Assembly (NCBI GenBank): GCA_050732575.1
Contig: JBOHRF010000058.1
Coordinates: forward strand, 1-22,745
Direction: 5' to 3'
Source of the DNA: JBBDWZ01 sp050732575
Lineage (GTDB): Bacteria > Gemmatimonadota > Gemmatimonadetes > Longimicrobiales > RSA9
Length of the DNA stretch: 22,745 nt
Below the pieces are notes generated by a model, which was given only the letters and a program-made list of their open reading frames with translations, was not told the origin of the DNA and searched no databases. Each line of letters opens with the position of its first letter. Within the stretch, counting starts at the first letter, position 1. This document shows positions 13,389-20,113 of this stretch, piece after piece. A program made the translations under genes and the position numbers.

Positions 13389-14336
13389 TCAGGTCAGCTC
13401 GCGGTCAACAATGGCGGCAATGGCTTCTTCCTCGCGCCAGCGCGCTTCCAGCTCGGCCACCTCCAGTTGGAGCAGCTCGCGCTCGACGTCGTGGTTGAGT
13501 GCGATCTCCAGCGTCAATGAGGCCACCGGTTCCAGCACGGCCAGCGAGCGCCGCATGGGCAGTACGCCATCCAGCAGCAGAACGCTGCTTCCGCTCCGTT
13601 CCACATGGGCTGCCGCGCGCTGCACATCGGACGCGTTGCCGCCTGCGTAATTGTTGTAGGCCAACAGCCGGCGCAGTGTATGCGTGGCCGCCGCACCGCC
13701 CAACTGCACGGCCGCGCCTGCTCGGCATGTGCAGGGCAGCGACAGGGCCAATACATTCAGGTCACCCAGCACGTGCACGTCGCGCAGCTCCGAAAATTTG
13801 AGCGACGTCCGTGCACGGCCGCATTGCGAGCAGCGGGCCTGGCCGCGCCAGGCATGTTTGCCGAAGCTCTTGTCCCGAGCGCGCTCGAGCCACCAGGCTG
13901 CATTGTCATCCGACCAGATCGGCACGCCAAACATCACTGTCCAGAAAAGGGCGCCCATGATCTTGCCGCGCTTCTTCAAGCGGCGCGCGTGTTGGCTGCG
14001 GCGAGCCAGCTCATCGCCATAACGCCACCAGGCTTCCTCGCGCAGGCCGGCCCGGCCGATGCGAATCAGCTCGAGCGTGTCCACCCGCAGCAGCGCGATG
14101 TTCTCCCCCTGCAAAAGCAGCCGCGCGCGGTCACTGGCCAGGCGCTCCAACTCTTCCAACGCTTCCCAACGTTGCTCGATCGGCAACAACGTCCAACCCT
14201 GGCACACCGAACAAACGCACCACAAGCGGCCGCGTTGCGGATCGAAGGCGATGCGCTGACCCATCGGTAGATGCTCCAGCCGTTGGTTGGCCGGGAACGC
14301 CTGGTGACAGAAGATGCAACGTGTCAGCAACGTCAA
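13389..14336 (-). CDS. Unrecognised protein with two Cys-rich zinc-ribbon-like segments
   Basis: About 315 residues if a TTG at 14336 starts it; the frame stays open to an ATG at 14498, but the extra 54 residues are low-complexity and lack a ribosome-binding site, and a TTG at 14330 is also possible. From the 14336 start, C7-x2-C10 with C42-x2-C45 form one probable zinc ribbon, and C169-x2-C172 with C202-x-C204 a second. Between them lie a charged helical stretch (W-E-A-L-E-E-L-E-R-L) and a hydrophobic segment near 125-141. The C-terminal ~35 residues are strongly acidic and helical. I do not recognise the family. It probably shares a transcript with the TerB-like gene. Confidence 0.7.
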   Translation of the reverse strand: MTLLTRCIFCHQAFPANQRLEHLPMGQRIAFDPQRGRLWCVCSVCQGWTLLPIEQRWEALEELERLASDRARLLLQGENIALLRVDTLELIRIGRAGLREEAWWRYGDELARRSQHARRLKKRGKIMGALFWTVMFGVPIWSDDNAAWWLERARDKSFGKHAWRGQARCSQCGRARTSLKFSELRDVHVLGDLNVLALSLPCTCRAGAAVQLGGAAATHTLRRLLAYNNYAGGNASDVQRAAAHVERSGSSVLLLDGVLPMRRSLAVLEPVASLTLEIALNHDVERELLQLEVAELEARWREEEAIAAIVDRELT

Positions 14337-14539
14337 TCTCGCTTCGGTTAACGCCTCGCCCGCCGAGCACCGCGATCGGATCGGCACGCTTTCGAAGGTC
14401 ACGTTGGTGGCCGATGATAGGAAGAAGACGTACCACGAGCCGCGCGGCAAGGGCGTCGAATTCGACCAGGGCTCTGGCCGTCGATGGTTGACCGGCATGC
14501 GAACGCAGCGTAGGTTACGCGCACGAAAACTGGAGCAGA

Positions 14540-14650
14540 ATGATGCGCCACATCGTTTCCTATGACTATCCGGCAGCCGCAGTCGGCCTGATTGCAGCGA
14601 TGGCGTGGGCTATCGCCATGTCGGATATCACGCTGAACAGGGCATCCTAG
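14540..14650 (+). CDS. 36-residue hydrophobic peptide, probable small membrane protein or leader peptide
   Basis: ATG at 14540 (or 14543) to TAG at 14648-14650. The product starts M-M-R-H-I-V-S-Y-D-Y-P and continues A-A-A-V-G-L-I-A-A-M-A-W-A-I-A-M, long enough for one membrane helix (residues 12-27), then ends polar. GGAG at 14532-14535 is at a suitable distance for either ATG. A perfect intrinsic terminator follows 24 bp after the stop, so the peptide would end its own short transcript. No homology is recalled; the evidence is the Shine-Dalgarno, the hydrophobic composition and the terminator. Confidence 0.5.
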   Translation: MMRHIVSYDYPAAAVGLIAAMAWAIAMSDITLNRAS

Positions 14651-14674
14651 GGAACGCACGAGCGCACGTAGCAC

Positions 14675-14717
14675 ATCGACCTCCCGGTGCCCGCCACCGG
14701 GAGGTCGATTCTTTTTT
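14675..14717 (+). terminator. Strong intrinsic terminator upstream of the MATE gene
   Basis: ATCGACCTCCCGGTG (14675-14689) is perfectly complementary to 14695-14709, with a 5-nt loop, followed by TCTTTTTT (14710-14717). This 15-bp stem with a U-tract is the best terminator in the window. It ends 21 bp before the MATE start codon, so it either closes the small upstream gene or attenuates the transporter. Confidence 0.92.
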
Positions 14718-14738
14718 GGGCGGGAGAAAGGCAGACGT

Positions 14739-16163
14739 ATGCAGGCTGTCGTGTTGGACACGGCACATGAGCAGACAGAGCTGAATTGGTGGCAGATCGT
14801 CAAGGCCGCAGTAGCAGGACATCCCGCGCGTCCGACGGAAGGCTCGATCCCGCGCGCCATCATGATGCTGGCCATTCCGATGGTGCTCGAGATGATGATG
14901 GAGTCGCTGTTCGCGGTCGTGGACATCTTCTTCGTCTCGCGCCTGGGCGCCAGCGCCACCGCCACCGTTGCCTTCACGGAATCCATGCTGGCCCTGATCT
15001 ACACAGTGGCCATGGGCCTCAGCATTGGTGTGACTGCCGTAGTCGCGCGTCGAATGGGCGAGGGCAATCGCGAAGCTGCGGGTCAGACGGTAGTGCAGGC
15101 CATCCTGCTGGGCGGTGCGCTGGCTGCCGTCCTGGGCATCGTACTGGGCATCAATGCGCCACATCTGCTGCGCCTGATGGGCGCCGATGAGCAGGTCATT
15201 GCCGTGGGCAGCAACTTCACGCGCATCATGCTGGGCGGCAGTGGCGTCATCATGCTTCTCTTCGTGATCAACGCCGGCTTTCGTGGAGCGGCTGATGCCG
15301 CCGTGGCCATGCGTGTGCTCTGGATCGCCAATGCCATCAACATCGCGCTGTGCCCGCTGCTGATTTACGGCCCGGGCCCGTTTCCCGAGCTCGGTGTCAC
15401 TGGATCGGCGGTAGCAACTACCACCGGCCGCGGCATTGGAGTGTTATTGCAGCTGGCCATCCTGCTGCGCGGCCGCGCCAACTTGCGCGTGCAGTTGCGG
15501 CACGTGCGCGTTCAGCTGGATGTCATGGCGCGGCTGCTGCGGCTGTCTGGCACGGCCATGTTTCAGGTCTTCATTGCGACTGCGAGCTGGATCGGACTGG
15601 TGCGCGTATTGTCCAGCTTCGGCAGTCAGGCACTGGCCGGTTACAGCATCTCCATTCGCATCGTGTTGTTTGCGCTGTTGCCTGCCTGGGGCCTGGCCAA
15701 CGCGGCCGCGACCATGGTGGGTCAGGGCCTGGGCGCCCGCAATCCCGACCGTGCTGAGCGCGCGGTCTGGTTGGCCGGTCGCATGAACCTGGCGTTCCTG
15801 GGTACGGTCGGACTCATCTTCATGCTCGGCGCGCCCATCATAGTCGGCTGGTTCGGCGGCGATGTCATGACCAAAGCCTATGCCACGAGCAGCCTGCGCA
15901 TCATCAGCGCCGGCTTCTTCTTCTATGCGTACGGCATGGTATTGACCAATGCCTTCAATGGCGCGGGTGACACATGGACGCCCACGTTCATCAACCTGGG
16001 CTGTTTCTGGTTGCTCGAGATTCCGCTCGCCTGGGTATTGTCCAAGCCGCTGGGCATGGGGCCTCAGGGCGTCTTCACGGCCGTGTTGATTGCCTTCTCC
16101 ACTCTCGCGGTCGTCTCGGCCGTCCTGTTCAGGCAAGGACGCTGGAAGAAGGTGGCAGTTTGA
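14739..16163 (+). CDS. MATE-family efflux transporter
   Basis: A 474-residue integral membrane protein with about 12 hydrophobic segments in two related halves, the usual size for MATE/NorM transporters, which export drugs or metabolites in exchange for Na+ or H+. The N-terminal half starts with I-M-M-L-A-I-P-M-V-L-E-M-M-M-E-S-L-F-A-V-V-D-I-F-F-V-S-R-L-G, the family hallmark, then G-L-S-I-G-V-T-A-V-V-A-R-R-M-G. The second half contains G-L-A-N-A-A-A-T-M-V-G-Q-G-L-G-A and N-A-F-N-G-A-G-D-T-W-T-P. About 40 soluble residues precede helix 1. GGGAGAAAGG lies upstream of the ATG. The substrate cannot be deduced. It is followed 42 bp later by the Nudix gene on the same strand. Confidence 0.94.
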   Translation: MQAVVLDTAHEQTELNWWQIVKAAVAGHPARPTEGSIPRAIMMLAIPMVLEMMMESLFAVVDIFFVSRLGASATATVAFTESMLALIYTVAMGLSIGVTAVVARRMGEGNREAAGQTVVQAILLGGALAAVLGIVLGINAPHLLRLMGADEQVIAVGSNFTRIMLGGSGVIMLLFVINAGFRGAADAAVAMRVLWIANAINIALCPLLIYGPGPFPELGVTGSAVATTTGRGIGVLLQLAILLRGRANLRVQLRHVRVQLDVMARLLRLSGTAMFQVFIATASWIGLVRVLSSFGSQALAGYSISIRIVLFALLPAWGLANAAATMVGQGLGARNPDRAERAVWLAGRMNLAFLGTVGLIFMLGAPIIVGWFGGDVMTKAYATSSLRIISAGFFFYAYGMVLTNAFNGAGDTWTPTFINLGCFWLLEIPLAWVLSKPLGMGPQGVFTAVLIAFSTLAVVSAVLFRQGRWKKVAV

Positions 16164-16205
16164 GCGGGACGCGGCTTACAACCGGTTGAGGATCTAGGTT
16201 GAGTT

Positions 16206-16772
16206 ATGATTGAAAGCGCGCGCGAGACGTTGATCAACCTGCTCAGCCGGCATCGCCCGCAGGATGCAAAAGAGGCGGATGACCTGCACCGCATGCAGCG
16301 CTACGCGCTCGAGTTAGCGGAGCCTTTCTCCTGGTCGGAATTGCCGGCGCATTTTACGGCCAGTGCGATTCTCACGGATGCCACGGACAGCGTCACGTGT
16401 CTGGTCTATCATCGCAAGCTCGATCGGTGGCTGCAGCCGGGTGGTCATTTCGAGCCAGCGGATGGAGGCCAGGTGGACGCGGCCGCGTTGCGCGAGGTGG
16501 CCGAGGAAACAGGTTGTCATGCGATGCGCGTGGCCCATGCACCCGCGTTGCTGGATGTGGACATCCATACGATTCCAGAACGTGGTGCCGTGCCGGCCCA
16601 TCTGCACCTGGACCTGCGCATCCTGGTGCGCGCAGCCACGCGTGCGTCAACGCCTGACGCGGCCGAGTTGCGTGCGCTGGAGTGGCTGAGCTGGGCCGAT
16701 GCATTGGCGCGCGCCGAGGATCCGTCATTACGCCGCGCCTTGCACAAGGCCCTGCGGGTTCTGGGACGTTGA
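16206..16772 (+). CDS. Nudix hydrolase-family protein
   Basis: A 188-residue Nudix protein. Nudix enzymes hydrolyse nucleoside diphosphates linked to another moiety, using a metal held by R-E-x2-E-E. Residues 79-103 contain G-G-H-F-E and then A-L-R-E-V-A-E-E-T-G. The spacing between the first glycines and the R-E-V-A-E-E helix is a few residues longer than the classical G-x5-E-x7-R-E-x2-E-E-x-G box because of an inserted P-A-D-G-G. The catalytic glutamates are retained. About 45 helical residues precede the domain. The ATG at 16206 follows a weak GGTTGAG. Substrate is unknown; the gene probably shares a transcript with the MATE gene. Confidence 0.88.
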   Translation: MIESARETLINLLSRHRPQDAKEADDLHRMQRYALELAEPFSWSELPAHFTASAILTDATDSVTCLVYHRKLDRWLQPGGHFEPADGGQVDAAALREVAEETGCHAMRVAHAPALLDVDIHTIPERGAVPAHLHLDLRILVRAATRASTPDAAELRALEWLSWADALARAEDPSLRRALHKALRVLGR

Positions 16773-16785
16773 CCCAACGTGCGCG

Positions 16786-17241
16786 TCAATCGTCGACCAG
16801 CCGGGCAACCATGCGAGCCGCCACATCGTCCAGTTCCTGCCGTGGCGCCTGCGTCACCTGCTCCCAGCGGAACTTGATCACACCATCCTCCAGGTAGCTG
16901 TTTGCTGCGGATGTAATGTCCCACACGTGATGCAGCGGCATCAACATGAGGTGCGCGTGGGGTACGCCGAAGCCGTGCACGACCATGCCCACGCGCTGCG
17001 GTTGGAACAACTCGCGCAGCGCCCGGGCGCAGCGCTGGCCCACTTGCATAATGCGCATGGCCAGCTCGTCGGGCACATCGCAGAAGTGGTCGATGTGTTG
17101 TTTCGGGATGATCAGCATCTGTCCGGGCCGCACGGGCCTGATGTCCATGAAGGCGAGAACATGTTCGTCTTCGTGGACGCGGCTGCAGGTTTGTGAGCCA
17201 TCGCGGATCGAACAAAAGATGCAATTGTGGTGTTGCTTCAT
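16786..17241 (-). CDS. HIT-domain nucleotide hydrolase/transferase family protein
   Basis: A 151-residue HIT protein. It begins M-K-Q-H-H-N-C-I-F-C-S-I with the C-x2-C often seen at HIT N-termini, then H-V-L-A-F-M-D-I-R-P-V-R-P-G-Q-M-L-I-I-P-K-Q-H, and the active-site region G-V-P-H-A-H-L-M-L-M-P-L. The normal H-x-H-x-H pattern appears as H-A-H-L-M, keeping the first two histidines and replacing the third with methionine. HIT enzymes cleave nucleoside phosphoramidates or dinucleoside polyphosphates. I chose the ATG at 17241; the frame is open further upstream but those residues look non-coding. It converges on the Nudix gene with 13 bp between. Confidence 0.9.
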   Translation of the reverse strand: MKQHHNCIFCSIRDGSQTCSRVHEDEHVLAFMDIRPVRPGQMLIIPKQHIDHFCDVPDELAMRIMQVGQRCARALRELFQPQRVGMVVHGFGVPHAHLMLMPLHHVWDITSAANSYLEDGVIKFRWEQVTQAPRQELDDVAARMVARLVDD

Positions 17242-17328
17242 GTCTGCCACGAGCGCCCTGAGCCGGTGTATGTGTTGGGAGGGTGCTGCACAAGTTACAC
17301 GCAGCATTGCTGCAGTGAAACTACCGAA

Positions 17329-17355
17329 AATTGCAGTTGTTGTTGTTCCGCAATT
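17329..17355. promoter_or_regulatory. Inverted repeat in the HIT/HdeD-like divergent region
   Basis: AATTGC (17329-17334) and GCAATT (17350-17355) are separated by 15 bp within the 240-bp divergent region. The spacing of about two helical turns would suit a dimeric regulator, but the arms are short and this could be chance. No clear promoter was resolved here. Confidence 0.25.
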
Positions 17356-17481
17356 GGACCATCGTGCAATGCTTTCCAAGCGGCTGGGCCAGCATCCTGT
17401 GCCTCGCGTGCGCGCGCACGAGCCCGACCTCATTCGAACGGATGAGAACGGCTGGCGCGGGCGCAGCGCGGGCGAGCGAGC

Positions 17482-18207
17482 ATGGACTCCAGTGTTCTGC
17501 GTTCGGCTGCGACGAAGCGTTTCATGGCGAGATCGCAGCCCGCAGGCTGGGTCGTTATGCTATGGGCAATTGCCGCATTCGGTCTCGGTGTTCAATTCGC
17601 GCTGCCGCCCGGACTCACTACACTGGAGCTGGTCCGGCTGGGCGCGCAGTTCTGTGTTATCGTTGGCTTCCTCGAAGTTCTCGGCTTCACACTCCAGAGC
17701 GAACAACGATCAGGCACCCGGCTTTTCTTCGGCCTGCTGGGCTCTCTGGCCGGCGCACTAATCTTGAGTAATGCAACGTTTGGAGTGTCCAATGTGGTCC
17801 ATGGCCAGTACTACGTGCTCGGGCTGATAACATTGACTTGCGGACTGGCCGTGATGTTGGACCTGGGCTCGGGTGACTGGTGGTGTTGGGGTCGGAGCGT
17901 GCTTGGACTGATTCACTTCGGGTTGGGCGTCGTGTTGCTGGTTCACCCATTTCTGAGCGTTCTTGATTCCATGGTGATGGTGGGCATCCTCTTCATGTTG
18001 GCCAGCCTGTTTGCCATCCTGCTTCTGTCCGAGCTGCGGCCCAGCTCCTTCGAACGGCCGGCGGAGGCGCTGGCTGGCATCCTACCGGCTGCCATCGCCA
18101 GTCGTCAGAAAAAACAACCCATCCTGCACGCAAAACTTGTCATGGGGCACGTTGGGTCCGCACCCGCGCCGACCACGTCACAAACATCCACACATTCGAG
18201 CGAGTGA
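17482..18207 (+). CDS. HdeD/DUF308-like multi-pass membrane protein
   Basis: A 241-residue protein with about six predicted membrane helices: near 22-40, 48-68, 82-100, 108-126, 136-154 and 160-182. A polar, low-complexity C-terminal tail of about 55 residues ends in T-T-S-Q-T-S-T-H-S-S-E. The regular short hydrophobic hairpins with G-L-x-x-x-L-x-G and H-F-G-L-G-V-V-L-L resemble the HdeD (DUF308) family, linked to acid stress in enterobacteria. Function here is unknown, and the family call is by pattern only. The ATG at 17482 lacks a strong ribosome-binding site; Met15 at 17524 is an alternative start. It converges on the lipoprotein gene. Confidence 0.75.
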   Translation: MDSSVLRSAATKRFMARSQPAGWVVMLWAIAAFGLGVQFALPPGLTTLELVRLGAQFCVIVGFLEVLGFTLQSEQRSGTRLFFGLLGSLAGALILSNATFGVSNVVHGQYYVLGLITLTCGLAVMLDLGSGDWWCWGRSVLGLIHFGLGVVLLVHPFLSVLDSMVMVGILFMLASLFAILLLSELRPSSFERPAEALAGILPAAIASRQKKQPILHAKLVMGHVGSAPAPTTSQTSTHSSE

Positions 18208-18209
18208 GG

Positions 18210-18247
18210 AGCGCGCGCACGGGACTTTAGACCCAAGACGCGCTTTT
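18210..18247 (+). terminator. Weak possible terminator between convergent genes
   Basis: AGCGCG (18210-18215) can pair with CGCGCT (18239-18244), with an inner GGG/CCC pair, followed by only three T residues. It lies between two converging genes. The long loop and short U-tract make it weak. Confidence 0.25.
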
Positions 18248-18984
18248 CAGGGATTTTGCTTCTCGCGCTGACATCCGCGTGCATGTTGCGTGAAACTTAT
18301 GCGCTCATCCTCGGCCAGGTTCAGCTCACAGCGGGTGCTCCAGTCGGTACCGTGCACCCGAACCTGCCAGCGTCCCCGCCGCAGTCGCGCGGCCGCCGTA
18401 TTCTCATGGAAGAAACAGTGCCACTCGCCCGGCGCCGTGTTTTGGGGTGCCAGGTCGTAGTTGCGCTCGACCGTGAACGCGGCGGCTCTTTCGTTGGTGC
18501 CTTTGAGCCGCACTGGAATGAAGGTCCAGACCAGTGGCATCGTGCAGGACGCCGGTGCAGAGGTGAACGGGCCCGCACGTACGCGAATGAGGAGGGAAAC
18601 GTTCGGCTCACGGGCAGGCGTCGCAATGCAATGTGAGTCGGAGAGGATCGCTTCGCGCTGGCGAACCGGGGCGCGGATGCGAAAACAATACGGTGTGCCC
18701 GGCTCCAGGTTGGCGACTACACGTTCGTACCTGGGCGTGCGTTTCCGCCGTACTACCTCCGCCGCGGCCGTCCATGGGCCCGTGCCCAGTGCCTGTTGTT
18801 GCAGCTGGAATCGATCGAGACTCGAATCAGCGGTGGTCCAGATGACCGTCGCGCGGTCGCTCGAGACATCCCGTACCCCCATGCGGATCGAGCCAGATCC
18901 GCCACCCCCGTCACAGCCCGGCATCGACACCGCAGCCATGAAAATTAGCGCGCCAACTCCCGTGGTCATGGGCTTTCTGATCAT
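18247..18984 (-). CDS. Predicted lipoprotein with a fibronectin type III domain
   Basis: A 245-residue protein. The N-terminus M-I-R-K-P-M-T-T-G-V-G-A-L-I-F-M-A-A-V-S-M-P-G-C is a lipoprotein signal peptide with the lipidated Cys at 24, followed by a Gly/Asp/Ser linker. Residues 32-125 look like a fibronectin type III domain: D-V-S-S-D-R-A-T-V-I-W-T-T, then R-Y-E-R-V-V-A-N-L-E-P-G-T-P-Y-C-F-R-I-R-A. The remaining ~120 residues contain several cysteines and many Trp and Arg and are not recognised. I chose the ATG at 18984 because the signal peptide begins there; the open frame extends upstream without ribosome-binding site or sensible sequence. Function is unknown, probably envelope-associated binding. 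Confidence 0.8.
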   Translation of the reverse strand: MIRKPMTTGVGALIFMAAVSMPGCDGGGGSGSIRMGVRDVSSDRATVIWTTADSSLDRFQLQQQALGTGPWTAAAEVVRRKRTPRYERVVANLEPGTPYCFRIRAPVRQREAILSDSHCIATPAREPNVSLLIRVRAGPFTSAPASCTMPLVWTFIPVRLKGTNERAAAFTVERNYDLAPQNTAPGEWHCFFHENTAAARLRRGRWQVRVHGTDWSTRCELNLAEDERISFTQHARGCQREKQNP

Positions 18985-19188
18985 GTCGTTCGTCCGCGTT
19001 GGTGGCTGGCCTGAGTAGGCGTGGGTCGCTGAACGCTCGCACGACAAGCGGGTACGGGCAGACATGCTCAGGCGAGGTCCATGACTCGCGCGGTCACACC
19101 TGCACGCACACGGTTGCCAGAATCGCAGGGGCCTTTCCGCAGATGCCACGGTCGGTTCTCTGGTGACATCAGACTGCTGCACCACCCT

Positions 19189-19707
19189 TCAGTTGCGGCC
19201 ACGTACATGCGGGCCGCGACCCTTGCTCCAGAGCACCAGCACTTCATTGCGGCCCGCCGACATGCCCAATTGACCCTGCGCATCCATGGGCGTCAGTAGC
19301 TCGATGCTCTCGATGTCACGAGCGTTGGTCGTCGACAGGTAACGGCTTGCATCGATAATCCGCAGGCCATCCACGTAGGTAGCGATTGTCTCGCAGCGAG
19401 GGAGATCGCCCGGCGTCGCACTGGACGAAGCCCGAGTTTCATGTTGCCGCAACCTCTGCGTAGTCACGCACAGGTCACTCACGCCATCCGGCGAGGCAAA
19501 ACGGCCAGGCAGTGCCTGAACTGGAAAGCGATTACGGATCAGATCGAGTGCAGTGGTCAGTGGCGAGAGCCTGCCTTCCTGTTCGCGCACCATGATCACG
19601 CGAGTGTCTCCTGGTCGCAGCGTGGCTTGTGCGCTCACGCCTGGCTCGAAGAACCGCCCAACCAGGCAGAGCGTCGTGAGAGTCAATCCAAGGCGTGTGC
19701 TAGACAT
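19189..19707 (-). CDS. Secreted protein with TonB-receptor plug-like segment
   Basis: A 172-residue protein. It starts with a signal peptide (M-S-S-T-R-L-G-L-T-L-T-T-L-C-L-V-G-R-F, cleavage probably near V-S-A-Q at 26). The C-terminal half contains Y-V-D-G-L-R-I-I-D and D-I-E-S-I-E-L-L-T-P-M-D-A, then N-E-V-L-V-L-W-S-K-G. This pattern matches the end of TonB-dependent receptor plug domains (V-Y-V-D-G ... D-I-E-S-I-E-V ... G-V-I-L-I-T-T-K-G). No beta-barrel follows, so it cannot be a complete receptor. Such short plug-only proteins are known in Gemmatimonadota-like genomes. The ATG at 19707 has AGAGG 5 nt upstream. The 204-bp gap to the lipoprotein gene holds nothing recognisable. Confidence 0.75.
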   Translation of the reverse strand: MSSTRLGLTLTTLCLVGRFFEPGVSAQATLRPGDTRVIMVREQEGRLSPLTTALDLIRNRFPVQALPGRFASPDGVSDLCVTTQRLRQHETRASSSATPGDLPRCETIATYVDGLRIIDASRYLSTTNARDIESIELLTPMDAQGQLGMSAGRNEVLVLWSKGRGPHVRGRN

Positions 19708-19885
19708 GATGGCCTCTGGCGAAAAGGGTTCGGCCGCGCGGCGCATCTCTGGCGGCCGATGATGAGTCAGGCAGCGGCCGCTCGGCACAGGGGTCGTGGG
19801 CCGACGATCCGAGGTAACGCCTGACTTGCAGGGAAGTTGCGCCAAAGGTTTCAGCGGGAGTTCCGCTACGGATCACCCAATAGAG

Positions 19886-19964
19886 CGAGAATCAGAAGCC
19901 GTTCAGTTGGGTTCGCAGTCGCGCAGTCCGCCGAGTGGCTGACCCAAAACGACCAGGATTCTCG
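19886..19964. repeat. Nested 79-bp inverted repeat upstream of the BTAD regulator
   Basis: Outer arms CGAGAATC (19886-19893) and GATTCTCG (19957-19964) enclose inner arms TTGGGT (19907-19912) and ACCCAA (19942-19947). TTTTCTCTT follows the outer right arm on the plus strand. It could be a terminator-like hairpin, an operator, or a repeat element. It is the only structure I see in the 406-base gap between the divergent plug-like and BTAD genes. Confidence 0.5.
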
Positions 19965-20113
19965 TTTTCTCTTGCCGGATCCACCCTCAATCCTCCACAC
20001 TGAACGAGCCACAAAGGCGCGTGCGTTCTGAGGCGCTTCACCATACGGGCGGACGACGGCCCAACCCGGCCGCCTCGGCTCAGGCTTCCGGGCTCGCCAG
20101 AGGTCAGACGCGA

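Noticed and set aside
13605..14270. Plus-strand open frame opposite the zinc-ribbon gene
   Set aside because: The minus-strand frame has ordered Cys pairs and normal composition; the plus frame has neither motif nor ribosome-binding site.
15444..16136. Minus-strand open frame opposite the MATE gene
   Set aside because: It is rich in Gln, Arg and His as expected for an antisense shadow of a hydrophobic GC-rich gene.
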